Source: an uncultured Propionivibrio sp.
GTDB taxonomy: Bacteria; Pseudomonadota; Gammaproteobacteria; Burkholderiales; Rhodocyclaceae
Direction: 5' to 3'
Length of the DNA: 64,000 nt
Assembly (NCBI GenBank): GCA_938040985.1
Contig: CALHZD010000095.1
Location: forward strand, 1 to 64,000
This document shows, piece after piece, positions 42,430 to 52,081 of this stretch. The translations under genes and the position numbers were made by a program. The stretch's first letter is position 1. The number at the start of each line of letters is the position of its first letter. The notes beneath the pieces are model-generated. The model had not been told where the DNA came from. It was given only the letters and a program-made list of their open reading frames with translations, and made no database searches.

Positions 42430-44046
42430 TCAGTTTGCGTCGGGCGCGCCAAGTTGCCAGCGCTCATTGTCACCATGGCGCTCGATGAGAGACTGTGGCG
42501 TGAATGGCAGCGGCAGCAATGCAGAGTCGGCGCCGTTATAAAGGCGGCAACGCAGGACGCGCGCCAATGCGTTGGTCGGCAGAATTATCTGAGATTCGTT
42601 TCCCGATCCGGTCAGCAACAGTGCCGGGTATCGGAAAGTTGCGTTTGAGATTTTTTCCGTGATTTCCACTGTCAAGGGCGAAATTTTTCCGGCCAGGAAA
42701 TACGCACCGACCATAATCTGGCCGTCTTGCGCCGACAGGCGAATGACGCTTGCTAACTGCAGCTCGGCATCCGGCGTCTGACGAATACCGAGCAGATCGC
42801 CGCAGGCCAGGCGCTTTCCTGGCCGATTCACGGCGCGCTGCAAATTCAGCGTTGTCGTTGTGTCCGCCGAGAGTGCGCCCTGCCAGGTTTCGAAAACGAT
42901 CGGCGTGAGGTTTTCGGGATCGGCAATGTGTCCGAAAATGGCCAACCGTTCGGCCTTGATGCGTGCGACGGAGGTTTCCGGCTGGTTTTCCTGAGTGCTG
43001 GTGCCGCCGATGAGACGGTAAATGTCTGTCAACGTGCAGAGTATTTCTACTGGTTGCATTGCCGTTGCGGCGGCGCAGGATGGCGTGAGCACAGGCGCGT
43101 ACAGACGCGCGCCCAGTTTCCCCAGCAGGTCGATGGCGACTTCGGACGTTACGAGCTTGCCCAGGCGGAGATCTTCCGGCGAAGCGCCGCCTTTCAGCGC
43201 CTTAATGCGCTTTCCGATTTTGCGGAAGATGGCGTCAAATGAAATCTGGCGCTGCGTTGCGCTGCCTTTATTGTCGCGTGCGGAATCCTGAGGGAGAAAT
43301 AGATCGAGGATAACGCTGTACGCATGATTATTGAAAGGCGTATCTGCCGGCTCCTGTACAGTAACCAGTTCTCGCCAGCGGGAAAGCCACTGGAGGACGG
43401 CGAGCAGGTGAACGTGCCGCAAGCTATAGGGATCGGCCAAGTGTGTCAGTATCGCCATGCCGTACTGGCCGGTCAGCGTTGATTCGGCTGTTTCATTGGG
43501 TAGCGGATCGCGGACGAATTCGCTGAGCGCCTGCAATTTTTCGGCCGCCAGATAGATGGCGTGCAGTTCTTTCCAGAAATGATCGCCCAGCGCGCTGCCG
43601 GCACTGTAGCAGCACAATTGTTCCATGCGCAGGCTGGTGATGGCCCGGTGCGCGATCTTTCCGGCCAGACCGTTGAGGCCGGCTTCGCCTTCCAAACAGG
43701 CATTCAGGCAATATAAGTAACCCAGCGTGCAGCAGCGCCAGAGCCGGGAGGTAGCCAAAAAGACCGACTGCTCGTCAGAGGCAAGCGGCAATGGTTTGTT
43801 TTCAAAATGGCGGCGGCTTTCGGTGCCGATGGTAAATACCGTTCTGCGCAGTGCTTCCAGTGTCTTGAAGCGCTCCCGCGTGGGCAGGGCAAAGTGGTTA
43901 AAGGCATCGATCTCGCGCGTCAGCGCTTCAAGCATGGCCGGGACGTTAGCCTGAGGCTGCCTGGCAAGCCATTGGCTAGCGAGAAATGCATCGCGGAAGG
44001 CGACGGGCTGCTCGGTGCTGGTTTTCGGTAGTGAGAAACGAACCAT
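42430..44046 (-). CDS. Large conserved protein, paralogue of the PilZ-like protein
   Basis: 538 residues. A long helical N-terminal region (DAFNHFALPTRERFKTLEAL; GSALGDHFWKELHAIYLAAE) and a C-terminal beta-rich part (LACGDLLGIRQTPDAELQLA; VIRLSAQDGQIMVGAYFLAG) are laid out as in the protein at 38526-40070. Here, however, the PilZ signatures RxxxR and (D/N)xSxxG are not recognisable, so nucleotide binding is doubtful. No named family comes to mind. It stands alone on the minus strand. The gap 42225-42429 contains only a degenerate repeat-like segment (42357-42373). Confidence 0.68.
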   Translation of the reverse strand: MVRFSLPKTSTEQPVAFRDAFLASQWLARQPQANVPAMLEALTREIDAFNHFALPTRERFKTLEALRRTVFTIGTESRRHFENKPLPLASDEQSVFLATSRLWRCCTLGYLYCLNACLEGEAGLNGLAGKIAHRAITSLRMEQLCCYSAGSALGDHFWKELHAIYLAAEKLQALSEFVRDPLPNETAESTLTGQYGMAILTHLADPYSLRHVHLLAVLQWLSRWRELVTVQEPADTPFNNHAYSVILDLFLPQDSARDNKGSATQRQISFDAIFRKIGKRIKALKGGASPEDLRLGKLVTSEVAIDLLGKLGARLYAPVLTPSCAAATAMQPVEILCTLTDIYRLIGGTSTQENQPETSVARIKAERLAIFGHIADPENLTPIVFETWQGALSADTTTTLNLQRAVNRPGKRLACGDLLGIRQTPDAELQLASVIRLSAQDGQIMVGAYFLAGKISPLTVEITEKISNATFRYPALLLTGSGNESQIILPTNALARVLRCRLYNGADSALLPLPFTPQSLIERHGDNERWQLGAPDAN

Positions 44047-44263
44047 CTCATGCCTCTGAATGATGTGCGATGTGTTTTTCTGGCCAATAGCGGACGCTGC
44101 GGCTATTTTTCATGCACTCGTCGAATTACTGCGGTGCCCTCGAATTCGTTGCAATGCACACGCCAAAATATATCCCGTATTCGAGCCACGGATTTTGGTT
44201 TTATGTGAGCTGCACGTTATAGCGCATGCCCGCATATCGGCCGGGATGCAAAATTCGTCAGCC

Positions 44264-44305
44264 CGAAAAACAATCGGCCAGAACCGTGCAGGTTCCGGCC
44301 GATTG
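44264..44305 (-). terminator. Rho-independent terminator of the epimerase gene
   Basis: On the minus strand, 44305-44291 and 44285-44271 form a 15-nt stem (one mismatch) with a 5-nt loop, followed by TTTTTCGGGC. The stem arms are CAATCGGCC-GAACC type. It lies 38 nt after the mce stop. The rest of the gap 44047-44342 shows no gene. Confidence 0.85.
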
Positions 44306-44342
44306 TAATCCAAACCGAATAAATTATGTGAATTGCTTATTC

Positions 44343-44756
44343 TTATTTCTTATTCGGATCTTCGCACAGTTCCATCAGGATGCCGCCCGTGGTTTTCGGA
44401 TGCACGAAGGCGATGTTGAGGCCTTCGGCACCCTTACGCGGGGTTTTATCGATCAGCTGGGCGCCCTTGCTGGCCAGTTCGTCTAGGTTTTCTTGCAGTC
44501 CCTCAACGGCAAAGGCCAGGTGGTGGATGCCGCCGCCATTCTTTGCAACGTATTTGCCGATGGGGCCGTCCGGCTCGGTCGATTCGAGCAGTTCGATCTT
44601 CGATTGGCCGATTCTGAAGAAGGCAGTGCGGACCTTTTGTTCTTTCACTTCTTCAATCGAGTAGCACTTCATGCCCAGCTTTTCTTCCCAGAAGGGAATG
44701 GCTTCATCCAGGCTCTTGACGGCGATGCCGAGGTGTTCGATGTGTGTCAGTTTCAT
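44343..44756 (-). CDS. mce: Methylmalonyl-CoA epimerase
   Basis: 137 residues. Vicinal oxygen chelate fold. Metal ligands: His in IEHLGIAVKSLDEA, the central GGGIHHLAFAVEGLQENLDE and the terminal Glu in GGILMELCEDPNK. It interconverts (2S)- and (2R)-methylmalonyl-CoA in propionate/succinate metabolism. No mutase gene is adjacent in this window. A strong terminator follows. Confidence 0.9.
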   Translation of the reverse strand: MKLTHIEHLGIAVKSLDEAIPFWEEKLGMKCYSIEEVKEQKVRTAFFRIGQSKIELLESTEPDGPIGKYVAKNGGGIHHLAFAVEGLQENLDELASKGAQLIDKTPRKGAEGLNIAFVHPKTTGGILMELCEDPNKK

Positions 44757-44933
44757 GTGTGATTTCCTTGTGTTACGAGGTGATAGAAAACGGGAAAGAA
44801 CCCGACTAGAAACCTGAAAACCCTTAACGGGTCGGACACTAGCTTATACACCTTTTCCAGAAACAATCAATAAGGGGCTTCCACAATATCCGCCGTACTC
44901 CGTTTGTAATCAGTGCATTGGGCTGATGCGTCT

Positions 44934-45740
44934 TTACCCCCTCCTTTGCCAGCGATTGGCCCAGAACAGCAGTGCAATGCCGGATAAAATCATCGGTAGC
45001 GAGAGCCATTGTCCCATGCTGATAACTTCCGAGAGGCCGAAAATGCCCGAATCGGGTTGGCGGAAGTATTCGGCAATGAAACGAAAGGCGCCGTAGCCGA
45101 CGAGAAATGCGCCGGACACCGCGCCCAGCGGCCGCGGTTTGGCCGAGAACTGCCACAGGATAACGAAGAGCGCCACTCCTTCCAGCCCGGCCTGGTAGAG
45201 CTGTGACGGATGGCGCGGCTGCAAATCCCCGGCCTGCGGAAACACCATTGCCCAGGGAAGTGACGGATCACAGACACGCCCCCAGAGTTCGCCATTGATG
45301 AAATTGCCGATGCGTCCCACTGCCTGACCGAGCGGCACGAGCGGCGCGATGAAATCGGTGATGGCCAACCACGGACGCTGCATTTTCCATGATGCAAAGG
45401 CCATGGCGACGAGAACGCCGAGAAGCCCGCCGTGGAAAGACATCCCGCCTTTCCATACGGCAAGGATTTCGAGCGGATGCGACAGGTAATACGCGGGCGC
45501 GTAGAAAATGACTTCGCCCAGCCTGCCGCCGAGGATCACGCCGAGAACGCCGTAGAACAGCAGGTCGTCGAGCTGCTCGACCGTCCAGCCGTCGGCAATG
45601 TACTGCGCATGCGTGCGGATGCGCCGCCGGCCAAGCCACCAAAATTGCAGAAAAGCCAACAGGTACATCAGCCCATACCAATGGATCGATAAAGGGCCGA
45701 GGCGGAGTGCAACAGGATCGAACTGCGGGTGGATCAGCAT
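44934..45740 (-). CDS. lgt: Prolipoprotein diacylglyceryl transferase
   Basis: 268 residues, seven hydrophobic helices. It transfers diacylglycerol to the lipobox cysteine of prolipoproteins in the inner membrane. Conserved: [32 protein letters not shown], the HGG motif in [13 protein letters not shown] and [14 protein letters not shown], then [13 protein letters not shown] and [12 protein letters not shown]. It acts on several lipoproteins in this window, such as SodC and the CsgG-like protein. Confidence 0.96.
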   Translation of the reverse strand: MLIHPQFDPVALRLGPLSIHWYGLMYLLAFLQFWWLGRRRIRTHAQYIADGWTVEQLDDLLFYGVLGVILGGRLGEVIFYAPAYYLSHPLEILAVWKGGMSFHGGLLGVLVAMAFASWKMQRPWLAITDFIAPLVPLGQAVGRIGNFINGELWGRVCDPSLPWAMVFPQAGDLQPRHPSQLYQAGLEGVALFVILWQFSAKPRPLGAVSGAFLVGYGAFRFIAEYFRQPDSGIFGLSEVISMGQWLSLPMILSGIALLFWANRWQRRG

Positions 45741-45926
45741 GCGCGTGATTACCTTGAAACAAGCGGTTTTAGGCTAGAATCGGAAAGGATTTCGACAAAT
45801 AACGGGTGGGGGTAACTGCGCGGAAATTATAGCGCGCCGCGTTGCTTGCGTTTTTGCCGTTTTTTGCCTGTTCGCCTTCGCCTCTCAAGCTGTGTTGACC
45901 TGATTCTTGACTTATTGGAGATTCCC

Positions 45927-47783
45927 ATGCCCGCTTATCGCTCCCGCACGTCTACCCATGGCCGCAACATGGCCGGCGCCCGCTCGCTGTGGCGGGCCAC
46001 CGGCATGAAGGACGACGATTTTGGCAAACCCATCGTCGCCATCGTTAATTCCTTTACGCAATTTGTCCCGGGGCACATGCATTTAAAAGACCTCGGCCAG
46101 ATGGTCGCGCGTGAGGTCGAAGCAGCAGGCGGTGTCGCCAAAGAGTTCAATACGATCGCCATCGATGACGGTATCGCCATGGGGCATGACGGCATGCTTT
46201 ACTCATTGCCTTCGCGTGATCTGATCGCCGATTCGGTCGAATACATGGTCAACGGCCATTGCGCCGACGCGATGATCTGCATCTCCAATTGCGACAAGAT
46301 TACGCCGGGGATGCTGATGGCGGCGATGCGCCTGAATATTCCGACTATTTTCGTCTCCGGCGGGCCGATGGAGGCGGGTAAGCTTCAACTGAGCAACGAT
46401 CAGGTCGTGCGTACCGATCTGATTGACGCCATGATTAAAGCAGCCGATAAAACGATTTCCGACGCAGATGTCGCCAAGATCGAACGTCTGGCCTGCCCCA
46501 CCTGCGGTTCCTGCTCCGGCATGTTTACGGCCAATTCGATGAACTGCCTGACGGAAGTTTTGGGGCTGTCCTTTCCGGGCAACGGCACGTTGCTGGCGAC
46601 GCACGCCGACCGCAAGGCGCTGTTTCTGCGCGCCGGACGCCATATCATCGATCTGTGCCGCCGCTATTATGAGCAGGACGATGCTTCTGTACTGCCGCGC
46701 GGCATCGCCTCATTCGGTGCGTTCGAAAACGCCATGTCGCTCGATGTGGCGATGGGCGGTTCGACCAATACCGTCTTGCATCTGCTGGCGATTGCGCACG
46801 AAGCCCAGGTCGATTTCACCATGGCCGATATCGACCGCATCTCGCGTAAGGTGCCGCATCTGTGCAAACTGGCGCCCTCGACCGAGATCTATCACATTGA
46901 GGATTGCCATCGGGCGGGCGGCATTTTCGGTATTCTGGGCGAGCTCGATCGCCTTGGGCTGATTCATCGCCTGTCCGCGACGATCCACGCGCCGACGCTG
47001 GGCGAAGCGATCGACCATTGGGACATTCGCCGCTCGGACGATCCTGCCGTGCGGCAGATGTACCTTGCCGCGCCGGGCAATAGGCCGAGCGGTGAAGCCT
47101 TCTCGCAGGATAAGCGTTATACGGCGCTTGACCTCGATCGCCAGGCCGGCTGCATCCGCGACCGCGAGCATGCCTACAGTCAGGACGGCGGCCTGGCCGT
47201 GTTGTTCGGCAACATTGCCGAGGATGGCTGCATCGTTAAAACGGCGGGCGTCGACGCCAGCATCCTCAAATTTACCGGCAGGGTGCGCGTTTTTGAGAGC
47301 CAGGAAGAGGCGGTCAACGGCATTCTCGGCGACCAGATCGTCGCCGGCGACGTGGTGCTGATCCGCTACGAAGGGCCGAAAGGCGGGCCGGGCTGCCAGG
47401 AAATGCTTTATCCCACCTCCTACCTCAAGTCGCGCCATCTCGGCAAAGAATGCGCGCTGATCACCGATGGCCGCTTTTCCGGCGGTTCGTCGGGGCTGTC
47501 GATCGGTCACGTTTCGCCGGAAGCCGCCGAGGGCGGGGCGATCGGCTTGGTTGAAGAGGGCGATGTCATCGAAATTGACATTCCCAACCGCAGCATCCGG
47601 CTTGCCGTTTCTGACGCGGAACTGACCCGGCGCCGTGCGGCGATGGAGGCTAAGGGCGACAAGGCCTGGAAGCCGGTCTCCCGTCAGCGCGTCGTCTCCA
47701 CGGCTTTGCAGGCGTATGGCCTGATGGCGGCTTCTGCATCGCGCGGCGCGGTGCGCGATCTCGGCCAGTTGCGGCGGCGTTAA
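45927..47783 (+). CDS. ilvD: Dihydroxy-acid dehydratase
   Basis: 618 residues from ATG 45927, with TTGGAG upstream. Penultimate step of valine, isoleucine and pantothenate synthesis. Cluster cysteines appear in [14 protein letters not shown] near residue 118 and [17 protein letters not shown] near 190, plus [12 protein letters not shown] at the N-terminus and [20 protein letters not shown]. Upstream, the frame extends to 45846 without similarity. An AAGGCG/CGCCTT hairpin at 47800-47819 lies after the stop but lacks a T-tract. Confidence 0.97.
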   Translation: MPAYRSRTSTHGRNMAGARSLWRATGMKDDDFGKPIVAIVNSFTQFVPGHMHLKDLGQMVAREVEAAGGVAKEFNTIAIDDGIAMGHDGMLYSLPSRDLIADSVEYMVNGHCADAMICISNCDKITPGMLMAAMRLNIPTIFVSGGPMEAGKLQLSNDQVVRTDLIDAMIKAADKTISDADVAKIERLACPTCGSCSGMFTANSMNCLTEVLGLSFPGNGTLLATHADRKALFLRAGRHIIDLCRRYYEQDDASVLPRGIASFGAFENAMSLDVAMGGSTNTVLHLLAIAHEAQVDFTMADIDRISRKVPHLCKLAPSTEIYHIEDCHRAGGIFGILGELDRLGLIHRLSATIHAPTLGEAIDHWDIRRSDDPAVRQMYLAAPGNRPSGEAFSQDKRYTALDLDRQAGCIRDREHAYSQDGGLAVLFGNIAEDGCIVKTAGVDASILKFTGRVRVFESQEEAVNGILGDQIVAGDVVLIRYEGPKGGPGCQEMLYPTSYLKSRHLGKECALITDGRFSGGSSGLSIGHVSPEAAEGGAIGLVEEGDVIEIDIPNRSIRLAVSDAELTRRRAAMEAKGDKAWKPVSRQRVVSTALQAYGLMAASASRGAVRDLGQLRRR

Positions 47784-47838
47784 CCGTCAAAGATAGAAAA
47801 AGGCGCCGCAGGACGCCTTGTTACGCGGGGACTTGGCA

Positions 47839-48099
47839 ATGAAAAAATTTTTTTATGGCTTTTACTGGAGCGGAGTCTGGATCGGTATTTGTTTCCTTGC
47901 TTTTGCCGGCAGGTTATTTTCCCCGGGGGCGTTTTTGGCGCTTTTCTTTATCGCCCTTGTTCTGAGTTTGCCGTGGAATATCTTCGCCTGCCTGCTCGGG
48001 ATTCTTCTCATGATGCTAATCCACCCGATAGGTGACTTTTTTCTGTTTTTGGGAGGCGGGGAAGGTGGGGCATTGGGCGCAATGATAGGGATTCATTAA
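47839..48099 (+). CDS. Small membrane protein of unknown function
   Basis: About 86 residues from ATG 47839 (MKKFFYGFYWSGVWIG); an upstream TTG would add seven residues. Three hydrophobic stretches with Gly/Phe-rich composition, including FALFFIALVLSLPWNIF-like and GILLMMLIHPIGDFFLFLGG segments. No family recognised. It begins 55 nt after ilvD; no strong terminator separates them. Confidence 0.55.
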   Translation: MKKFFYGFYWSGVWIGICFLAFAGRLFSPGAFLALFFIALVLSLPWNIFACLLGILLMMLIHPIGDFFLFLGGGEGGALGAMIGIH

Positions 48100-48313
48100 T
48101 TGCGATAGCCATTGGCCTGCATATCAATGGAATGTGGTTCATCAGCCATAGAAAAAAGAGGCAACAGCGCAGAATGGAAAAGGAACAAGAACAAGAACAG
48201 GCACGGCGGCAAGCGTAGGAAAAAACTTAAGAGCGGGTTTCCCTAGCCCGGCTGCTGGAATAGCGATTGCAGGTATCCGCTGATTGGTTTTCCATCGGTC
48301 GGCATTTTCATTT

Positions 48314-48580
48314 ATGGCAGCGAATCTTTGGCTGGCTTTTTTGACCGCCTCAGCTGCATTCGCCGTTTTACCGGGGACGGGCGCGGCATTGTCGATGGGC
48401 AACGGTCTGCGCTATACGGCTACCGGATGACCCTTCGCAGCATCGCCCGCTGGCACTGCGCGCTGGCGCCTGAGATTGGCGTCACCGTCGTGGATTTGGG
48501 CGGAGCTGACGGCATTTCCCGCACCATTCGATGCGCTTCGCCATTTAGGGCGCGCATCTGATCAGCAAAAAGCTGCTCCG
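48314..48580 (+). pseudogene. Decayed LysE/RhtB-family exporter gene
   Basis: The frame from ATG 48314 reads MAANLWLAFLTASAAFAVLP, then SMGNGLRY, which is LysE/RhtB-like, but stops at a TGA just after. Shifting frame at about 48416 restores GYRMTLRSIARW and EIGVTVVDLG. A second shift near 48500 restores ELTAFPAPFDALRHLG. At least two frameshifts and no intact C-terminal half make this a remnant. The flanks 48100-48313 and 48581-48969 hold no gene I can support. Confidence 0.65.
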
Positions 48581-48969
48581 TCTGAACGAGCATTGCCCAG
48601 GGACGTCATGCAAAACGTTGATCATCATTGCTTTTTATTTACGGAATCCTTGGCTGAAGCTGTTGCCGGATCGAGTGGAAGACCAAACGGGTCTGGGGCG
48701 TCGATTCGTTGACATGGCGTCAAGGCATTGTGCGCAGAGGCTCAAGCCTGTCGGTCTCTGGCAGGCGCTGGCCAATCAGGTTAAAACATTGTGGAACATT
48801 GGCGTAACAAGCGGGAATATTCCGTATGCTCGGCAAAAAATGGATGGCGCATCCATCAGGTAGTACTGGCAGTTAGCCTTTGCCCTTGCATTGAGCCGCC
48901 TGGGCTGGCATAAACAGTCGGTGTATCCGGTGACACATCTATTATTCATTTACCCCCAGGAGAGTTGCC

Positions 48970-49734
48970 ATGAAGAAAATACATTATCGAATCGGCCAGA
49001 TTGTTCCCAGTTCCAATACGACGATGGAGACGGAAATCCCTGCCATGCTGCGGGCGCGTGAAACCGTTGAGCCGGAACGTTTTACCTTCCACTCAAGCCG
49101 TATGCGCATGAAGAATGTGACGAAGGAAGAACTGGCGGCGATGGATAACGACTCTGACCGTTGTGCCATTGAGCTGTCCGATGCGCGCGTCGATGTCCTC
49201 GGCTACGCCTGCCTGGTAGCGATCATGAGCATGGGCAAGGGCTATCATCGCGTTTCCGAAGCGCGCCTGCATCAGCGCACGGCCGATAATGGGGGTCCGG
49301 CGCCCGTTGTGACCAGCGCCGGTGCCCTAGTGGAAGGTCTGAAAGTCCTCGGTGCGAAAAAGATCTCGCTTCTGGCGCCTTACATGAAGCCGTTGACGCA
49401 ACTGGTCATTGACTACATCGAAAATGAAGGCATTGAGGTTGTCGATAGTTTTTCGCTCGAAATTCATGACAATCTCGAAGTCGGCGCGCGCGACCCGCGT
49501 GCGCCGGCCGAACTCTGGCGCAAGCTCAATCTTGCCAACGTCGATGCCATTGTGGCGTCGGCCTGTGTACAGATGCCGTCGCTGGCTTCGATTCCCTTGA
49601 TTGAAGCGGCGAGCGGTCTGCCGGTGGTCTCGAGCGCCGTCTGCACGACTTACCAGATGTTGGCCAAACTGGGGCTGAAAACTGTTGTGCCGCATGCGGG
49701 CAGTCTGCTGTCCGGACGTTATCCAGCAGTTTGA
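48970..49734 (+). CDS. Maleate isomerase / Asp-Glu racemase superfamily protein
   Basis: 254 residues, preceded by CAGGAGAG. Opening RIGQIVPSSNTTMETEIPAM matches maleate cis-trans isomerases and arylmalonate decarboxylase relatives. Two candidate catalytic cysteines occur in VLGYACLVAIMSMG and IVASACVQMPSLAS, the symmetric pair used by maleate isomerase. It probably isomerises maleate to fumarate or a similar diacid. No maleamate or nicotinate pathway genes are adjacent, so the substrate is inferred. The TRAP transporter 4 kb away could import such acids. Confidence 0.85.
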   Translation: MKKIHYRIGQIVPSSNTTMETEIPAMLRARETVEPERFTFHSSRMRMKNVTKEELAAMDNDSDRCAIELSDARVDVLGYACLVAIMSMGKGYHRVSEARLHQRTADNGGPAPVVTSAGALVEGLKVLGAKKISLLAPYMKPLTQLVIDYIENEGIEVVDSFSLEIHDNLEVGARDPRAPAELWRKLNLANVDAIVASACVQMPSLASIPLIEAASGLPVVSSAVCTTYQMLAKLGLKTVVPHAGSLLSGRYPAV

Positions 49735-50066
49735 TCCGTGCCCTAGACGTCATGGCGCCGGCGGCATCGGGTATGCCGTCGGCGTGTGCGCTCTGGCTCA
49801 AAATAAGCTTCAGGCCGGCTGACAGCGCTGATGCAAGCGGCGGGCGACTGGCGACGCGGCAGCCGCGTAACGCGGGAAGAATGGCGCAATCCCAATACAG
49901 ACGCGGGCTGGCGGCGAGTGTCGCCATGGAACGACAGTATCAATGGGCTGAAACACGGGAAATTTGTGCGCATTCCCTCAAGTGTGTCGTTCACAGGCGA
50001 CGCCTAAAGACTTGGAAAACCAGGATAGGTTATATAACAAATTGAATATAAAAATAAAATTATTTA

Positions 50067-50083
50067 TGGCACGGAGTGTGCTT
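50067..50083 (+). promoter_or_regulatory. Candidate sigma-54 (-24/-12) promoter for the CsgG-like locus
   Basis: TGGCACGGAGTGTGCTT keeps the GG and GC dinucleotides 10 bp apart and matches TGGCACG-N4-TTGCW except for one T. It follows an AT-rich stretch (50025-50066) suited to bending, and lies about 175 nt before the first exported-protein gene. A small dyad TGTG-N5-CACA (49983-49995) lies upstream. The rest of the gap 49735-50256 has no convincing gene. Confidence 0.6.
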
Positions 50084-50256
50084 TAACTCCTTCGGCAAAA
50101 GCCGTTTCGTGCGTGAAGCCGGTTTTCTGATGGTGCTGATTTCTGGCCTCGCGTTTCATGGTTATCCCGTGAATAGGCGGGAGAGACTTCCGGCAGATGG
50201 TACTTGGGAATTTTCCCGACATGTTTTCCGCCGGATATAAGGAAAGGAGAATCAGA

Positions 50257-50601
50257 ATGAGCCTTCTCAAAAAACTCGCGCTGGCCGGTATTTTTTCTTC
50301 GTTTGCAATGGGCGCTTACGCGGGCGACATCGGCGATACGGCCGGCGCGATTTCCAGCGTGGCCTCGATACAAGGAAATGTTGCCGTTGGCGTTAATACC
50401 AAGGAGACAACGATCACGTCGCAAGCCTCGGGTGGTGGATCGGTTTCCAATGCGGGTTTAGGCGTGGTCGATGCCAAAGCACGTGGCGGAAAGAGCATCA
50501 ATGCCGCAGTGGGCGTCAATACCGGTACGGCAAATATCAGTTCGACGGCTCGAGATGGCGCAACGTCTAACGCCGGTCTGGCGGTGGTTCGTTCGCAATA
50601 A
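50257..50601 (+). CDS. Small exported repeat protein, candidate fibre subunit 1
   Basis: 114 residues from ATG 50257, preceded by GGAAAGGAGA. The signal peptide ends ...AMGAYA (about residue 22). The mature protein is almost entirely two repeats, at 41-72 and 82-113, sharing AVGVNT, I(T/S)S, SNAGL and VV at equal spacing. It is rich in Gly, Ala, Ser, Asn, Thr and Val and has no cysteine. This resembles the build of curli-type amyloid subunits, but the consensus is not the curlin Q/N pattern. Followed 160 nt later by a relative and then a CsgG-like pore. I infer an extracellular fibre or matrix subunit. Confidence 0.75.
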   Translation: MSLLKKLALAGIFSSFAMGAYAGDIGDTAGAISSVASIQGNVAVGVNTKETTITSQASGGGSVSNAGLGVVDAKARGGKSINAAVGVNTGTANISSTARDGATSNAGLAVVRSQ

Positions 50602-50761
50602 GCTGCGCCTTGTCGTAAGTCTGACCGTATTCGTCCGGCCAGCGGCATGACGCTCGACGCCCGTTGGCCGTCTGGCCGGATGCAAATGCGGTCAAGGCGG
50701 CCAATGGGCGCGAGCGATTAACCGATCAGTATGGATAACGATTCCTTGCCGGAGATAACGC

Positions 50762-51145
50762 ATGTTTCATGAACCAAAGAATGCACGCCGCTCGTTGTCG
50801 GGTTTTCTGACGTGCCTGCTGATGTTGGGCGGCGGGCTTGAGGTGGCTGCCTATGCGGCTGGGGCGGCCCATGTGGCTGGGCGCGCCGACAGTGTTGCCA
50901 AGCAGGGCGCTTCCGTCGTGGGTTCCCGTGTGTTCATCGATGGCGTTGAAGTCGATCCATCCGTTGAGCGTTACATCTCGCCGGCTTCCGGGGATGTGTA
51001 CCGTATCCAGCGTAATGGCGACGCGGTTGCCGTGGTGCTTGAGCGCAGCGGGCAAAAAAACGGCGTGACGCGGATCGAATCGCACGCTTCCGGGCGTGGC
51101 ACGACGGCGAACGCCGGGCAGGTGGTGATTACGACCGGGCAGTGA
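50762..51145 (+). CDS. Small exported protein, candidate fibre subunit 2
   Basis: 127 residues; GGAG lies 8 nt before the ATG. A signal-like hydrophobic region (FLTCLLMLGGGLEVAAYA) is followed by a middle segment (GSRVFIDGVEVDPSVERY; DVYRIQRNGDAVAVVLE) not seen in its neighbour. The last 28 residues (NGVTRIESHASGRGTTANAG then VV) are one copy of the repeat seen twice in the preceding protein. This suggests a minor subunit, nucleator or anchor that joins the same polymer. No named family recognised. Confidence 0.7.
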   Translation: MFHEPKNARRSLSGFLTCLLMLGGGLEVAAYAAGAAHVAGRADSVAKQGASVVGSRVFIDGVEVDPSVERYISPASGDVYRIQRNGDAVAVVLERSGQKNGVTRIESHASGRGTTANAGQVVITTGQ

Positions 51146-51273
51146 AGACAATGAATTATTAGACGCCATGGCGTATCTAAGAGTCAGATACGAGTTGGTG
51201 GCTTGCTAGCGGGTTGCGAGGTTTTATTGTCGATTAGATAGAATGCGGAATGAAAACATTGAAAGGAGGCGCA

Positions 51274-52035
51274 ATGAATCGTCGAGAATTGAGTCGAAAA
51301 GTTTATGCCCTACAAGAAGGGCAGTGGACGCGCATGGAAGCTTTCTTTCTGTCGTTTTCCTTAGGGTTCCTTTTGGCATTTTTATGTGCGCTCATGGCGC
51401 CTTCGCGAGCAATGGCCGGTGATATTGCGGGCGATGCGTCATCGGCCAATCGGCAGCAGGTTTTAAACCAGAACGGAATGGTTTCTGGCAAAGTGACCGA
51501 AACGGCGGATAGCGTCATCATTGATGGCGCGACTTTTGTTTCCAGCGGAAATGATCAGCCGGTCGTCAAAGTCGATGCGGATACCCGGAAAAAGGTCATT
51601 CTGCGCAACGTTAAGATCATTAGCAACAACCAGACGATTTCGGATCTGAACGACACGCACAAGGGCACGGCCGGCCTTGTCGCGGTCGACAATAGCCTCT
51701 CGAAGTCCAAGGTAGTCATGAGGAATGTCCGTGTCGTGGCGCACAACGCCAATGTGAGCAGCGTCAGCGAGGAACGCGATGGCTGCGCCGGGCTGGTGTG
51801 CAGCAAGGGCGGGCGTTACGACCAGACGCAGTCCGTTTCGACAGCCGCAGTGGGGCGGACGAATATTTCATCGGTGCAGGGCGCGCGCCCGGATTACCGC
51901 AAGGTCGCCGCCACCCATAACACGCGCTATGGTACGCAGCGCACGGCGGCGGCCGCTTCGGCCTCCAGCGTTTCGCCTGTGACGGCGACGCAGCGCACAC
52001 GGCCGGATTACCGCAAACTGCCGCAAGCGAACTGA
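51274..52035 (+). CDS. Exported repeat protein, candidate fibre subunit 3
   Basis: 253 residues from ATG 51274, directly after AAAGGAGG. A 20-residue lead precedes the hydrophobic signal (AFFLSFSLGFLLAFLCALMA), probably cleaved after AMA. Two beta-type repeats (about 106-140 and 146-180) share RNV(K/R), a following Asn, I/V-S and AGLV; a third partial copy reads AAVGRTNISS. These echo the subunit 1 repeat. The C-terminus is Ala/Thr/Ser-rich and carries RPDYRK twice (205-210, 243-248). Two cysteines lie in GCAGLVCSKGG. Likely another secreted component. Confidence 0.7.
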   Translation: MNRRELSRKVYALQEGQWTRMEAFFLSFSLGFLLAFLCALMAPSRAMAGDIAGDASSANRQQVLNQNGMVSGKVTETADSVIIDGATFVSSGNDQPVVKVDADTRKKVILRNVKIISNNQTISDLNDTHKGTAGLVAVDNSLSKSKVVMRNVRVVAHNANVSSVSEERDGCAGLVCSKGGRYDQTQSVSTAAVGRTNISSVQGARPDYRKVAATHNTRYGTQRTAAAASASSVSPVTATQRTRPDYRKLPQAN

Positions 52036-52081
52036 CTAACCGGGCCTTCAGGGGCGCCTTTCAACAATAAGAATCGATTTT

